Source: Aquitalea sp. (GTDB taxonomy: Bacteria; Pseudomonadota; Gammaproteobacteria; Burkholderiales; Chromobacteriaceae). Taken from it: 14,846 nucleotides of DNA. Positions 1 through 9,640 of the stretch are shown piece by piece. The notes beneath the pieces are model-generated. The model searched no databases, was not told the DNA's origin, and was given only the letters and a program-made list of their open reading frames with translations. Within the stretch, counting starts at the first letter, position 1. The number at the start of each line of letters is the position of its first letter. Both the position numbers and the translations under genes were made by a program. The stretch is taken from assembly GCA_019232735.1 (NCBI GenBank), contig JAFANL010000220.1, forward strand, positions 1-14,846, read 5' to 3'.

Positions 1-263
1 GCGATGTCTTCCGGCTCCCGGCACCAGGCAATTGACAATTCCAATGCACCTTTGCCGGTTTCAACCGCGGATTGTTTGACTAGTCCTTGTAAAACCTGAT
101 AATTTTGACAGATTTTACTCGACGCCAGATTACCTTTCATTCGCTCCGCGTAGCGGGGGGATGCAAGGTAAGTAAGCCGCCCTAGCATGGCGCCGAGACA
201 TTGCAGCCACGACAGCGGCAAGCGCGCCAGCAAGGACAACACGAGTTGGACCAGCTTGGACAT
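1..263 (-). CDS. Lipid A biosynthesis acyltransferase (LpxL/HtrB-like), N-terminal part only
   Basis: This is a partial gene: 87 codons from an ATG at 263 running off the left edge. The reading frame is not listed among complete ORFs because its stop lies outside the window. The translation begins MSKLVQLVLSLLARLPLSWL and continues with a Leu-rich membrane anchor, then a segment containing SPRYAERMKGNL. That layout (hydrophobic anchor, then an Asn-Leu motif about 45 residues in) is typical of the Kdo-dependent late acyltransferases that add the secondary acyl chain to lipid A at the inner-membrane cytoplasmic face. The catalytic HX4D box would lie beyond the edge and cannot be checked. The gene is divergent from metK with about 78 bp between start codons. 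LpxL versus LpxM-type specificity cannot be decided from this fragment. Confidence 0.72.
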   Translation of the reverse strand, partial: MSKLVQLVLSLLARLPLSWLQCLGAMLGRLTYLASPRYAERMKGNLASSKICQNYQVLQGLVKQSAVETGKGALELSIAWCREPEDI

Positions 264-341
264 GATTTAGTCTGTGGTGATCATTAAAGCGGCCTATTTT
301 ATCATCACACTGTTTTGCTTTATTCGGGAATCAACAAACAA

Positions 342-1511
342 ATGAGCGAATATCTGTTTACGTCGGAGTCGGTATCGGAAGGCCATCCGGACAAAGTAGC
401 CGACCAAATTTCCGACGCCATCCTCGATGCCATCCTGCGCGAAGACAAATACGCTCGCGTTGCCGCCGAGACCCTGGTCAACACCGGCCTGGTGGTACTG
501 GCCGGTGAAATCACCACCTCGGCCAATATCGATTACATCAAGGTGGCACGCGAAACCATCAAGCGCATCGGTTACGACAACTCCGAACTGGGCTTCGACT
601 ATCACGGTTGCGCCGTGATGGCCTGCTACGACAAGCAGTCGCAGGATATCGCCCAGGGCGTGAATGAAGGTGAAGGTCTGGACCTGAACCAGGGTGCTGG
701 TGACCAGGGCCTGATGTTCGGTTATGCCTGCGACGAAACCCCGACGCTGATGCCTTTCCCCATCTACTATGCTCACCGTCTGGTACAGCGCCAGGCCGAA
801 CTGCGCAAGGATGGCCGTCTGCCGTGGCTGCGTCCGGATGCCAAGAGCCAGATTACCTGCGTTTATGATGGCGAAACCGGCCTGCCCAAGCGTATTGATA
901 CCGTGGTGCTGTCTACCCAGCACAGCCCGGACATCGATCACAAGACGCTGACCGAAGCGGTGATTGAAGACATCATCAAACCGGTGCTGCCGCCGGAAAT
1001 GCTGACGGCCGAAACCAAATACCTGGTGAATCCGACTGGCCGTTTCGTCATCGGTGGCCCGATGGGTGACTGCGGTCTGACCGGTCGCAAGATCATCGTC
1101 GATACCTACGGTGGTGCAGCTCCGCACGGTGGTGGCGCTTTCTCCGGCAAGGACCCGTCCAAGGTAGACCGTTCCGCCGCCTACGCTGGCCGTTATGTTG
1201 CCAAGAATATCGTGGCAGCCGGTCTGGCCCGTCAGTGCCAGATCCAGGTTTCCTACGCCATCGGTGTGGCCGAGCCGACCTCGATTGCGGTGGATACCTT
1301 CGGCACCAACAAGATCCCGAACGAAAAGATCGTGGAACTGGTGAAAAAGCATTTCGACCTGCGCCCGAAAGGCATCATCCAGATGCTGGATCTGCTGCGT
1401 CCGATCTATGGCAAGACCGCGGCTTACGGCCACTTCGGTCGTGAAGAGCCGGAATTCACCTGGGAACGTACTGACAAGGTTGAGGCACTGCGCGCCGACG
1501 CCGGGCTGTAA
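342..1511 (+). CDS. metK: S-adenosylmethionine synthetase
   Basis: The 389-residue product makes S-adenosylmethionine from methionine and ATP, releasing phosphate and diphosphate; it is cytosolic and normally a tetramer. The ATG at 342 gives the family's usual N-terminus [18 protein letters not shown]; an upstream in-frame TTG at 315 would add nine unrelated residues. Both classical signatures are present: GAGDQG at residues 118-123 and GGGAFSGKD at 263-271. Asp and Lys residues of the HPDK motif (15-18) belong to the nucleotide/metal site. Length matches the bacterial family (about 385-390). The gene stands alone, divergent from the lipid A acyltransferase gene, and ends in its own terminator. 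The leader is short with only a weak Shine-Dalgarno (GGGAA about 11 nt upstream), and I see no SAM riboswitch in it. Confidence 0.98.
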   Translation: MSEYLFTSESVSEGHPDKVADQISDAILDAILREDKYARVAAETLVNTGLVVLAGEITTSANIDYIKVARETIKRIGYDNSELGFDYHGCAVMACYDKQSQDIAQGVNEGEGLDLNQGAGDQGLMFGYACDETPTLMPFPIYYAHRLVQRQAELRKDGRLPWLRPDAKSQITCVYDGETGLPKRIDTVVLSTQHSPDIDHKTLTEAVIEDIIKPVLPPEMLTAETKYLVNPTGRFVIGGPMGDCGLTGRKIIVDTYGGAAPHGGGAFSGKDPSKVDRSAAYAGRYVAKNIVAAGLARQCQIQVSYAIGVAEPTSIAVDTFGTNKIPNEKIVELVKKHFDLRPKGIIQMLDLLRPIYGKTAAYGHFGREEPEFTWERTDKVEALRADAGL

Positions 1512-1548
1512 TTCGCCCAGCACGCAAATTTTCAGTCAGCAGAACAAC

Positions 1549-1576
1549 AGCACCGGAGCAATCCGGTGCTTTTTTT
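1549..1576 (+). terminator. Rho-independent terminator of metK
   Basis: A perfect 9-bp stem AGCACCGGA / TCCGGTGCT with a GCAA tetraloop is followed by a run of seven T residues (the last stem base included), 38 nt after the metK stop codon. Confidence 0.93.
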
Positions 1577-1611
1577 ATGCACCAATAGTGATCGTTCCTA
1601 CTGCTACCGGC

Positions 1612-1636
1612 AAAAAAAGAGGGCGCCGAAGCGCCC
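1612..1636 (-). terminator. Rho-independent terminator of glnK-amtB
   Basis: Read on the minus strand: stem GGGCGC, loop TTCG, stem GCGCCC, a CT step, then seven T residues (the A-tract at 1612-1618). It lies 43 nt beyond the amtB stop codon and back to back with the metK terminator, insulating the two converging units. Confidence 0.9.
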
Positions 1637-1678
1637 CTAAGTCCCTTACCACAACAAGAAAATCTGGTTTGTCGGTGT

Positions 1679-2989
1679 TTACTCTACACGTTCGCCGTGC
1701 AGTACCACGTCCAGACCTTCACGTTCTTCGTCTTCAGCCACACGCAGACCAACCACTACGTCGATGATCTTCAGCAGGATGAAGGTAATGATGGCGCAGT
1801 AAACCGCAGTCACACCCACACCAATCGCCTGAGTGGCCAGACTACCTTCGGAGCCACCAATGCTCTTCACCGCGAAAACACCGGTCAGCAGTGCTCCGAC
1901 GATACCACCCACACCGTGCACACCAAAGGCATCCAGCGAGTCATCGTAGCCCAGCATATGTTTCAGACCGGTCGCACCCCAGAAGCACACCACGCCAGCC
2001 ACTGCACCGATAATCAGGGCACCTTTCACATCCACGAAACCTGCAGCGGGGGTGATGGCAACCAGACCAGCCACGGCACCGGAGGCGATACCCAGTACGG
2101 ACGGCTTTTTCTTGTGGATCCATTCGGCGAAGGTCCAGGCCAGGGCTGCCAGACCGGTAGCCACCTGGGTTGTCACCATGGCCATGCCGGCACGACCATC
2201 AGCGGCACCAGCAGAGCCGGCGTTGAAGCCGAACCAGCCCACCCACAGCATGGAGGCGCCGATCAGGGTCAGGATCAGGTTGTGCGGAGGCATGGCTTCC
2301 TTGCCAAAACCAACACGCTTGCCCATGACCAGTGCGCAGATCAGACCAGCAATACCGGCATTGATGTGCACCACGGTACCACCAGCGAAATCCAGTACAC
2401 CCTGGGTGCTCATCCAGCCGCCAGGACCCCATACCCAGTGGGCAACCGGTACATAGACCAGCAAGGACCACAGCGCGGTAAAGATCAGCAGGGCGGAGAA
2501 CTTCATGCGTTCAGCAAAGGCACCGGTAATCAGTGCCGGCGTGATGATGGCAAAAGTCATCTGGAACATCATGAACACGGATTCCGGGATGGTGCCGGCG
2601 GCCGGATGTATGGCAACCTTTTTCGCATCCAGTACATAATCCATGCCATCCAGGAACACTCGGCTCAGATCGCCCAGGTAGGGATTGCCCACGGTAAAGG
2701 CCAGGCTGTAGCCAATGACGGCCCACAGGACAGTCACCAGCGCGGTGATGGCAAAGCTTTGCATCAGCGTGGCCAGCACGTTCTTTTTGCGAACCATGCC
2801 GCCGTAGAACAGCGCCAGGCCCGGAATGGTCATGAACAATACCAGTGCGGTGGAAGTCAGCATCCAGGCGGTATCGCCGGAATTGATCACCTTGAAATCC
2901 GCCATGGCCGGGCCAGCCGGCGCGTCAGCCAGAACCGGCAGTGCCAGCGACAGCAGGCCGGTACCCAATGCAGCAAGTTTCTTCTTCAT
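1679..2989 (-). CDS. amtB: Ammonium transporter AmtB
   Basis: The 436-residue inner-membrane channel carries ammonium into the cell under nitrogen limitation. Residues 1-21 form a cleavable signal peptide ending ADA, as in other proteobacterial AmtB proteins; about eleven membrane helices follow. The family signature DFAGGTVVHINAG is at 200-212, with the binding-site Asp200 and the first pore histidine His208; the second pore histidine is His358 in FGVHGVGG. The cytoplasmic tail (411-436) is acidic and charged, where GlnK docks. The start ATG at 2987-2989 follows GGGGAA. Only 24 nt separate it from the glnK stop, so the two are co-transcribed from the sigma-54 promoter upstream of glnK. A terminator lies immediately downstream. 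No key residue is missing. Confidence 0.97.
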   Translation of the reverse strand: MKKKLAALGTGLLSLALPVLADAPAGPAMADFKVINSGDTAWMLTSTALVLFMTIPGLALFYGGMVRKKNVLATLMQSFAITALVTVLWAVIGYSLAFTVGNPYLGDLSRVFLDGMDYVLDAKKVAIHPAAGTIPESVFMMFQMTFAIITPALITGAFAERMKFSALLIFTALWSLLVYVPVAHWVWGPGGWMSTQGVLDFAGGTVVHINAGIAGLICALVMGKRVGFGKEAMPPHNLILTLIGASMLWVGWFGFNAGSAGAADGRAGMAMVTTQVATGLAALAWTFAEWIHKKKPSVLGIASGAVAGLVAITPAAGFVDVKGALIIGAVAGVVCFWGATGLKHMLGYDDSLDAFGVHGVGGIVGALLTGVFAVKSIGGSEGSLATQAIGVGVTAVYCAIITFILLKIIDVVVGLRVAEDEEREGLDVVLHGERVE

Positions 2990-3013
2990 TTCATTTCCCC
3001 TGTATGGCGTGGC

Positions 3014-3427
<414 letters not shown>

Positions 3428-3493
3428 CTATCTAGCTGTTAATTATGAAATTTCGTGTTGCATAGCCGCATTTACTGGAAAAAATACGGCCAT

Positions 3494-3510
3494 GGCACCA
3501 TGGACGAGCA
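3494..3510. promoter_or_regulatory. Candidate NtrC site, promoter-proximal (weak)
   Basis: GGCACCATGGACGAGCA compared with the NtrC consensus TGCACC-N5-GGTGCA: the left half has GCACC intact and the right half keeps four of six positions. Its centre is about 106 bp upstream of the predicted glnK start and 33 bp (three helical turns) from the stronger site, mirroring paired NtrC enhancers. Confidence 0.5.
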
Positions 3511-3526
3511 TTTATCATAGATAGCT

Positions 3527-3543
3527 TGCACCTCTTTGGTGCG
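3527..3543. promoter_or_regulatory. NtrC enhancer site, promoter-distal
   Basis: TGCACCTCTTTGGTGCG matches the NtrC palindrome TGCACC-N5-GGTGCA at all but the last position. It is centred about 139 bp upstream of the predicted glnK start, the classical position for NtrC acting on sigma-54 polymerase by DNA looping. It also lies only about 80 bp upstream of the divergent ubiK start. Confidence 0.8.
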
Positions 3544-3620
3544 CAAGGCGTGGCCCTGCAGTGCAAGGGGGTTTTTGCTACACTCAGCCATGAGTGAAGA
3601 CCGCAGCAAGGAGAGCTGAA

Positions 3621-3908
3621 ATGTTGAGTCAGAAATTGTTTGAAGAAATCAGTGCCAAGATCAGCGACACCATCGCCGCCAGCCCGGCCAAGGATATCGA
3701 GAAAAACATCAAGGCCATGATGGCCTCGACTTTTTCCCGGATGGATCTGGTAACCCGGGAAGAGTTTGACGTGCAGCAGGAAGTGCTGGTGCGTACGCGC
3801 GAGAAACTGACCGCGCTGGAAGCGCGCCTGGCCAAGCTGGAAAGCCAGGTGTTCCCGGCAGAGGCTGAGGCCGCTGTTGAAGCGGCAGCCGAACAAGGTC
3901 ATTCCTGA
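3621..3908 (+). CDS. ubiK: Ubiquinone biosynthesis accessory factor UbiK (YqiC/BMFP family)
   Basis: A 95-residue protein of the family that helps the Ubi complex deliver ubiquinone precursors at the membrane under aerobic conditions and has membrane-fusogenic activity in vitro. The sequence starts MLSQKLFEEISAKISDTI, has an amphipathic N-terminal half (1-40), and a heptad-like coiled coil with TREEFDVQQEVLVRTREKL at about 45-77, ending in an Ala/Glu-rich tail. ATG 3621 is preceded by AAGGAG at 7 nt; an upstream GTG at 3594 would extend it without support. Six nt separate it from comM, so the two are likely co-transcribed. Its upstream region is shared with the NtrC-controlled glnK promoter. 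A weak -10-like TACACT at 3579-3584 is the only sigma-70 element I can suggest. Confidence 0.85.
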   Translation: MLSQKLFEEISAKISDTIAASPAKDIEKNIKAMMASTFSRMDLVTREEFDVQQEVLVRTREKLTALEARLAKLESQVFPAEAEAAVEAAAEQGHS

Positions 3909-3914
3909 GCGGAT

Positions 3915-5414
3915 ATGTCGCTCGCCGTCGTCGCGAGCCGGGCGCTGTCCGGCCTGCAGGCACCGGAGGTCGCGGTTGAAGTGCATCTGGCCAATGGGCT
4001 GCCGCAGTTCAATATCGTCGGGCTGCCGGATACCGAGGTCAAGGAAAGCCGCGACCGGGTGCGGGCGGCTATCCTCAATTCCGGATTTGAGTTTCCGGCA
4101 CGGCGGATAACGGTCAATCTGGCCCCGGCTGATCTGCCCAAGGATTCCGGACGTTTTGATTTACCCATCGCGATCGGGATCCTGGCCGCAGCGGGACAAG
4201 TGCAATGTCCCGATCTGGCCCGCTATGAGTTGGCCGGCGAGCTTGCCCTCAGCGGTCAGCTCAGGGCGGTACGTGGCAGCCTCGCCATGGCTTGCCAAGC
4301 CCGGCAGGCTGGAAAATCATTCATTCTGCCGCGTGCCAGTGCTCAGGATGCCGCGTTGGTGCATGCCGGGCAGGTGTATGCGGCGGACAGCCTGTTGCAA
4401 GTCTGTGCCCATCTCAATGGAGTGCAATCCTGCGAACTGGCAGAGGCCGCAACTGTCCAGTCTTTCCCATCCTATCCTGATCTGGCCGATGTCAAAGGTC
4501 AGCAAATGGCGCGTCATGCCTTGGAGGTCGCGGCGAGCGGGGGGCATAGTCTGCTGCTGGTTGGGCCTCCAGGAACTGGCAAGTCCATGCTGGCTGCGCG
4601 CTTGCCCGGTATTCTGCCAGAGCTGGACGATGATGAGGCGCTGGAGACGGCTGCAGTACAATCGCTGGGATCACAGGGCTTTCAAAGCGGCAGCTGGAGA
4701 CAGCGCCCTTATCGGTCTCCGCATCATAGTGCTTCCGCGGTCGCCTTGGTGGGGGGAGGCAGCGATCCCCGGCCTGGAGAAATCAGCCTGGCACACAAAG
4801 GCGTGCTGTTTCTGGATGAGTTGCCCGAGTTTGAACGCAAGGTACTGGAAGTGTTGCGTGAACCTTTGGAAAGCAAAACAATCCATATCTCTCGCGCGGC
4901 AAGACAGGCCACGTTTCCCGCAGATTTTCAGTTGGTCGCCGCCATGAATCCCTGTCCTTGCGGTTACATGGGGCAGCCTTCCGGGCGCTGCCAGTGCACG
5001 CCGGAACAGATTGCCCGTTATGTAGGTAAATTGTCTGGCCCTTTGCTGGATCGCATCGATATGCATGTTCAAGTTGCTAGCTTGAGTGCGGCAGAGCTGA
5101 GCAGTGCAGATGCCGGGGAGACGAGTGCTATCGTGCGGACTCGGGTGCAGCAGTCACGGGATCGGCAGCTGCACAGGCAAGGTTGCTGTAATGCACAGCT
5201 GACCGTTGCCGAGCTGACGCAGCATACCCATGCGACGGATGAGGCCTTGAGTATGCTGGCACAACTACTGGAGCGACTTGGCTTGTCTGCCAGAAGCTAT
5301 CATCGGATACTGCGCATCGCCCGTACGGTGGCAGATATGGAAGGCGTGCAACGGCTGGAACGGAAGCATATGCTGCAGGCCATTCAGCTGAGGCGCAGCG
5401 GTTTGACCTTGTGA
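3915..5414 (+). CDS. comM: ComM/YifB family AAA+ ATPase (Mg-chelatase-like)
   Basis: A 499-residue cytosolic AAA+ protein. In naturally competent bacteria ComM is a hexameric helicase that promotes branch migration of incoming single-stranded DNA during recombination; in E. coli the same family is called YifB. The N-terminal ChlI/subunit-like domain (about 1-165) includes GLPDTEVKESRDRVRAA. The AAA+ core has Walker A GPPGTGKS at 217-224 and Walker B VLFLDELPEF at 297-306. A four-cysteine cluster follows (Cys347, 349, 359, 361, in NPCPCG and GRCQC), then SGPLLDRIDMHV at 374-385 and a C-terminal lid. Start ATG 3915 has no good Shine-Dalgarno; its 6-nt distance from the ubiK stop suggests translational coupling. 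Length is typical (about 500). Confidence 0.95.
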   Translation: MSLAVVASRALSGLQAPEVAVEVHLANGLPQFNIVGLPDTEVKESRDRVRAAILNSGFEFPARRITVNLAPADLPKDSGRFDLPIAIGILAAAGQVQCPDLARYELAGELALSGQLRAVRGSLAMACQARQAGKSFILPRASAQDAALVHAGQVYAADSLLQVCAHLNGVQSCELAEAATVQSFPSYPDLADVKGQQMARHALEVAASGGHSLLLVGPPGTGKSMLAARLPGILPELDDDEALETAAVQSLGSQGFQSGSWRQRPYRSPHHSASAVALVGGGSDPRPGEISLAHKGVLFLDELPEFERKVLEVLREPLESKTIHISRAARQATFPADFQLVAAMNPCPCGYMGQPSGRCQCTPEQIARYVGKLSGPLLDRIDMHVQVASLSAAELSSADAGETSAIVRTRVQQSRDRQLHRQGCCNAQLTVAELTQHTHATDEALSMLAQLLERLGLSARSYHRILRIARTVADMEGVQRLERKHMLQAIQLRRSGLTL

Positions 5415-5487
5415 TGTCGTGAAATATATTTTCACCTTGTTTTAATAGATAATGCACAAATTGTCTGAATGGAAATGGTAGCTGTAC

Positions 5488-6249
5488 ATGGCAAATCGTG
5501 ATGTAAAAAATTCCTCCCGCTCGTCTTCGTCAGCCCGCCCGCGTGCGGCTGGTAAAAAAAGTGGCGGTGGTGGCATGGTGGCAGGTATTGTCATCGGCCT
5601 GATTGTTGGGGTTGCCGTCGCAGTCGGGCTGGCGATGTTTCTGAATCGCTCAGCCACACCATTCTCCAATCTGGAAAAGCTGGATCACAAAAATGCCCAG
5701 ACGGCTGCTTCGGCACCGGCTACCGAATTGCTGGAACCAGGTACCAAGATTGCAGATGTGCAGCCTGCTGCACCGGTAGCATCCAGCCCGGCCAAACAGC
5801 AAGCAGTGCCGGTAGAACCTCCGATGCCGGAAGAGACTCCGGCCCCGAGCAGCCCTGCGCCGGCCAAGGCCAAGCCGGCAGCGCCTCAGTCCAATAGCAG
5901 CAAGGATGAACAGCGTTTCGATTTTTACAAGATTCTGCCGGGACAAGTAGATGCCGTTCCCGCCGATGGCAAGTCCAATGCCAAGGATAGGGAACCTTCT
6001 GCGGCCGCCCCAGCCAAAAAAGTCTACCTGCAGTTGGGGGCCTTCCAGAATGAAAATGAAGCCGACAACCTCAAGGCCAAACTGGCTTTGCTCGGTGTTG
6101 AGGCAAAGATTCAGTCGGTATCCGTTCCTGACAAGGGCATGGTACATCGCGTGCGCGTAGGTCCGTTCAGCAAGCAGGAAGATATTGACCGCATTCGTGC
6201 GCAACTCAAGCAAGATGGAATCAATGCTGCCTTGGTCAAGGCAGAATAA
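5488..6249 (+). CDS. SPOR-domain inner-membrane protein (FtsN-like)
   Basis: A 253-residue bitopic protein. The N-terminus (1-29) is basic and Ser/Gly-rich and should be cytoplasmic; residues 30-52 form one membrane helix (GIVIGLIVGVAVAVGLAMFL); about 60-175 is a Pro/Ala-rich periplasmic linker containing RFDFYKILPG, a motif I associate with proteobacterial SPOR proteins. Residues 176-252 are a SPOR domain (VYLQLGAFQNENEA, RVRVGPF), which binds glycan strands lacking stem peptides at division sites. The layout matches FtsN and its relatives, but identity as the division protein itself is not proven. The Shine-Dalgarno is weak (GGAAATGG about 9 nt upstream of ATG 5488). The gap to dsbA is only 26 nt, so they probably share a transcript. 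A TAGATAAT sequence at 5446-5453 may be a -10 element, without a clear -35. Confidence 0.88.
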   Translation: MANRDVKNSSRSSSSARPRAAGKKSGGGGMVAGIVIGLIVGVAVAVGLAMFLNRSATPFSNLEKLDHKNAQTAASAPATELLEPGTKIADVQPAAPVASSPAKQQAVPVEPPMPEETPAPSSPAPAKAKPAAPQSNSSKDEQRFDFYKILPGQVDAVPADGKSNAKDREPSAAAPAKKVYLQLGAFQNENEADNLKAKLALLGVEAKIQSVSVPDKGMVHRVRVGPFSKQEDIDRIRAQLKQDGINAALVKAE

Positions 6250-6275
6250 ACGTCAAAAAGTCTAAAGGACAAGAC

Positions 6276-6893
6276 ATGAAAAAGTGGTTGTTGATGACAT
6301 TGCTGCTGCTCAGCGGCGTAGCCAGTGCAGCCTCCGAGCTGGGCAAGGATTATGTCTTGCTGGGCAAGCCCCAGCCTGTGGCAAATCCGAAGAAAGTGGA
6401 AGTCATCGAATTTTTTTCTTACACCTGCATCCACTGTTTTCACCTGGATCCGCTGATTACGGCCTGGGAAAAGAAAAAACCGGGCTATGTCGATTTCCAC
6501 CGTGAGCAAATTGTTTGGCAGAAGCCGATGGAAGGTTTTGCCCGCTTGTTTGCCACGTTGAATACCACTGGCTATATGGAAAAGCTGAATACCCCGGTAT
6601 TTGATGCGGTCATGCAACAAAAAATCAATCTGGCTGATCCGGCCATTCTGACTGACTGGCTGAAGAAACAGCCGGGCGTGAATCTGTCCAAATTCATGCA
6701 AACCTATAATTCCTTCGGCATCAACAGTCAGGTTGCACGTGCAGGTCAGATTACCCGTACCTATAATATTGAAGGGACACCTACCATCGTCGTCAACGGC
6801 AAATACGCCCTGGCACCGGCAACGCCAGAGCGCTTGCTGGAAGTGCTGAACGATGTCATTGCCAAGGCAAAAGCTGAAAGCAACATCAAGTGA
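6276..6893 (+). CDS. dsbA: Periplasmic thiol:disulfide interchange protein DsbA
   Basis: A 205-residue secreted oxidoreductase that donates disulfides to proteins crossing into the periplasm and is re-oxidised by DsbB. The signal peptide spans residues 1-18 (MKKWLLMTLLLLSGVASA). The thioredoxin-fold active site is FFSYTCIHC with Cys51 and Cys54; the cis-proline loop is EGTPTIVV with Pro169. The dipeptide between the cysteines is Ile-His rather than the Pro-His of E. coli DsbA; the His, which lowers the pKa of the first cysteine, is kept. Neisserial DsbA proteins also often lack Pro there (Val-His). The ATG at 6276 follows AAAGGA by about 8 nt. The gene lies 26 nt after the SPOR gene, and a weak hairpin is the only visible terminator before the tRNA promoter. 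Confidence 0.95.
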   Translation: MKKWLLMTLLLLSGVASAASELGKDYVLLGKPQPVANPKKVEVIEFFSYTCIHCFHLDPLITAWEKKKPGYVDFHREQIVWQKPMEGFARLFATLNTTGYMEKLNTPVFDAVMQQKINLADPAILTDWLKKQPGVNLSKFMQTYNSFGINSQVARAGQITRTYNIEGTPTIVVNGKYALAPATPERLLEVLNDVIAKAKAESNIK

Positions 6894-6902
6894 CTGAGGG
6901 CC

Positions 6903-6945
6903 AGGCCAAAGATCGTGTAGGGTTTGTTATAGATTTTTGGCTTTG
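6903..6945 (+). terminator. Possible weak terminator after dsbA
   Basis: GCCAAAGATC (6905-6914) can pair with GATTTTTGGC (6932-6941) through ten pairs including one G-U, around a 17-nt loop, followed by the poor U-tract TTTGTGCTT. The long loop and interrupted T-run make this uncertain. Confidence 0.35.
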
Positions 6946-6948
6946 TGC

Positions 6949-6977
6949 TTGACACCTGATGGGTGGTGCGTTAATAT
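6949..6977 (+). promoter_or_regulatory. Sigma-70 promoter of the initiator tRNA gene
   Basis: A perfect -35 TTGACA (6949-6954), a 17-nt spacer, and -10 TAATAT (6972-6977). The predicted start near 6984 is only a few nt before the mature tRNA 5' end at 6990. This is the strongest consensus promoter I can see in the window. Confidence 0.88.
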
Positions 6978-6989
6978 ACATTTCTCTGA

Positions 6990-7066
<77 letters not shown>

Positions 7067-7072
7067 AGTTTT

Positions 7073-7108
7073 CAAGAAAAGACCACTCTCATGAGTGGTC
7101 TTTTCTTG
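7073..7108 (+). terminator. Terminator of tRNA-fMet
   Basis: A perfect 16-bp inverted repeat CAAGAAAAGACCACTC / GAGTGGTCTTTTCTTG with a TCAT loop. The inner GACCACTC stem followed by TTTTCTT is a standard Rho-independent terminator, 6 nt after the encoded CCA. The A-rich left flank also makes it usable in the other direction. Confidence 0.92.
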
Positions 7109-7110
7109 TT

Positions 7111-7214
7111 CACGCTAAGGCGTGGCATTTATACGTTCAGTTGGTTGTTCATGAACGTATTCCCTCGAGTCATCTATTCGGGCCGCATTCTTCGGAATGT
7201 GGCCCTTTTCTTTT
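7111..7214 (+). ncRNA. Candidate structured small RNA / hairpin array after tRNA-fMet
   Basis: Three consecutive hairpins fill the gap between the tRNA terminator and the purB terminator. Hairpin 1 is CACGC-TAAG-GCGTG (7111-7124). Hairpin 2 is a perfect 9-bp stem ATACGTTCA / TGAACGTAT (7131-7139 and 7152-7160) with a 12-nt loop. Hairpin 3 is an 11-bp stem closed by a TTCG tetraloop (7180-7205) and followed by TTTTCTTTT, thus a good Rho-independent terminator. No convincing ORF is present. Promoter evidence is weak: TTGTTC (7106-7111) and TATACG (7130-7135) with 18 bp spacing would start transcription inside hairpin 2. Read-through from the tRNA followed by processing is the alternative. A second-chance terminator without function of its own is also possible. 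Confidence 0.3.
7180..7214 (+). terminator. Strong Rho-independent terminator with no assigned gene
   Basis: GGGCCGCATTC, loop TTCG, GAATGTGGCCC (one G-U pair), then TTTTCTTTT. On the plus strand nothing but the tRNA unit, already terminated at 7108, lies upstream. Confidence 0.85.
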
Positions 7215-7234
7215 GCGCAGGCGAAACGGACATG

Positions 7235-7258
7235 AAAAAAGCCGCCCGAGGGCGGCTT
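7235..7258 (-). terminator. Terminator of purB
   Basis: On the minus strand AAGCCGCC, loop CTCG, GGCGGC, then TTTTTT (the A-tract at 7235-7240). It lies 25 nt beyond the purB stop codon. Confidence 0.92.
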
Positions 7259-7282
7259 GCATGATGCTTGAGTGATGGAGGC

Positions 7283-8694
<1,412 letters not shown>

Positions 8695-8718
8695 GGTTTC
8701 AGTACAAAATAAATCGAT

Positions 8719-9624
8719 TTAGCCTGGTAGTTTTGCCAAGCGTCGTGCTAGTCCAGCCGCCAGACGGTCTGCCGCTTCTGGCTGGAAGCGGAAAAACAGC
8801 TCTGGTTCAATCATTTCCAACTCCATCAGGGACAGTTTTCCCTGGCTGTCGCGTACGATATCCACTCTGGCATAGAGCACATCGAAGGGCAGGGCTGCGA
8901 CGGCGGCTTCGGCAAACGCCTGCTCATCGGCGCTGGCCTGATGTGCATGTACGCTACCACCATGGTCATCCTGTACACGGAAGTCACCGGTTTTGGGTGT
9001 CTTGCGGATGGCGTGACTGAAATGGCCATCAATCACCATCAATGATAGTTCGCCTTCTGTCAGGATGGCCTGTTGAAAGGGCTGCAGCATCAGGCTTTCT
9101 TGCTGAATCAATTCGGCAAAAATGCATTCCAGATGCGTGCTGTCCTGCCTTACCCGGTAGGTGTGCCGTGCCGAGCCGGAAATGACCGGCTTGAGGATGG
9201 CGTCCTGTACGCGATATTGCTGCAGACATTGGTTCAAGGTGCGCGGATCACCTTTCTCAATGTAGTAGCTGCTGACCGTGTTGATACCTTTTTCTGCCAG
9301 TGCCGCCAGATAGTGCTTGTCGATATTCCAGTTGATCAAGTCTGCACTATTGAACAGCAGGCTTTGCGAGCTGACCTGCTTTAGCCAGGGCGCAAACTCG
9401 GCAAAACGGTCAAAATAATCCCAAGTGGTGCGAAATAACAGGCTCCGACTCTGCTTCCAGTCGAACTGGGCATCGTCCCAGGCTTTGCGGCCGACACGAA
9501 GCCCAAGCTTTGACAGTGCCTTGGCGACCAGTCCATCTTCCTGATGCACTTGGCGGCTATACCAATCACTTTCATCAAGCTCCAGCAGGGACTGCTTGGT
9601 CAGCACGACCACATCAAACTGCAT
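8719..9624 (-). CDS. ATP-grasp family ligase, function unknown (glutathione synthetase/DcsG-like fold)
   Basis: A 301-residue soluble protein. The region AWDDAQFDWKQSRSLLFRTTW at 48-68, then NSADLINWNIDKHYLAAL (92-109), resembles the N-terminal part of ATP-grasp ligases related to the cycloserine enzyme DcsG and to prokaryotic glutathione synthetases. The ATP-binding lysine is probably Lys145 in AILKPVISGSA, where the glycine/serine loop follows. Metal-binding acidic residues are probably Asp255 (YARVDIV) and Glu268-270 (LMELEMIEPELF). ATP-grasp enzymes join a carboxylate to an amine or similar nucleophile through an acyl-phosphate; the substrates here cannot be read from sequence. ATG 9624 has AAGGAA 4 nt upstream. 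The gene lies between ffh and purB, but the ffh terminator ends only about 16 nt before its start codon, so expression may rely on read-through or a promoter inside ffh. Confidence 0.82.
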   Translation of the reverse strand: MQFDVVVLTKQSLLELDESDWYSRQVHQEDGLVAKALSKLGLRVGRKAWDDAQFDWKQSRSLLFRTTWDYFDRFAEFAPWLKQVSSQSLLFNSADLINWNIDKHYLAALAEKGINTVSSYYIEKGDPRTLNQCLQQYRVQDAILKPVISGSARHTYRVRQDSTHLECIFAELIQQESLMLQPFQQAILTEGELSLMVIDGHFSHAIRKTPKTGDFRVQDDHGGSVHAHQASADEQAFAEAAVAALPFDVLYARVDIVRDSQGKLSLMELEMIEPELFFRFQPEAADRLAAGLARRLAKLPG

Positions 9625-9640
9625 GCATTTCCTTCACATC

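Noticed and set aside
264..341. SAM riboswitch ahead of metK
   Set aside because: The gap to the divergent gene is only 78 bp and shows no multi-stem structure or terminator/antiterminator pair.
294..1523. 409-codon open frame antisense to metK
   Set aside because: It mirrors metK across its whole length, has no family resemblance, and is explained by the codon bias of metK leaving the opposite strand free of stops.
5463..5469. GTCTGAA, resembling the end of the Neisseria DNA uptake sequence
   Set aside because: Only seven bases match, the rest of the 12-mer does not, and no second copy was seen; chance occurrence.
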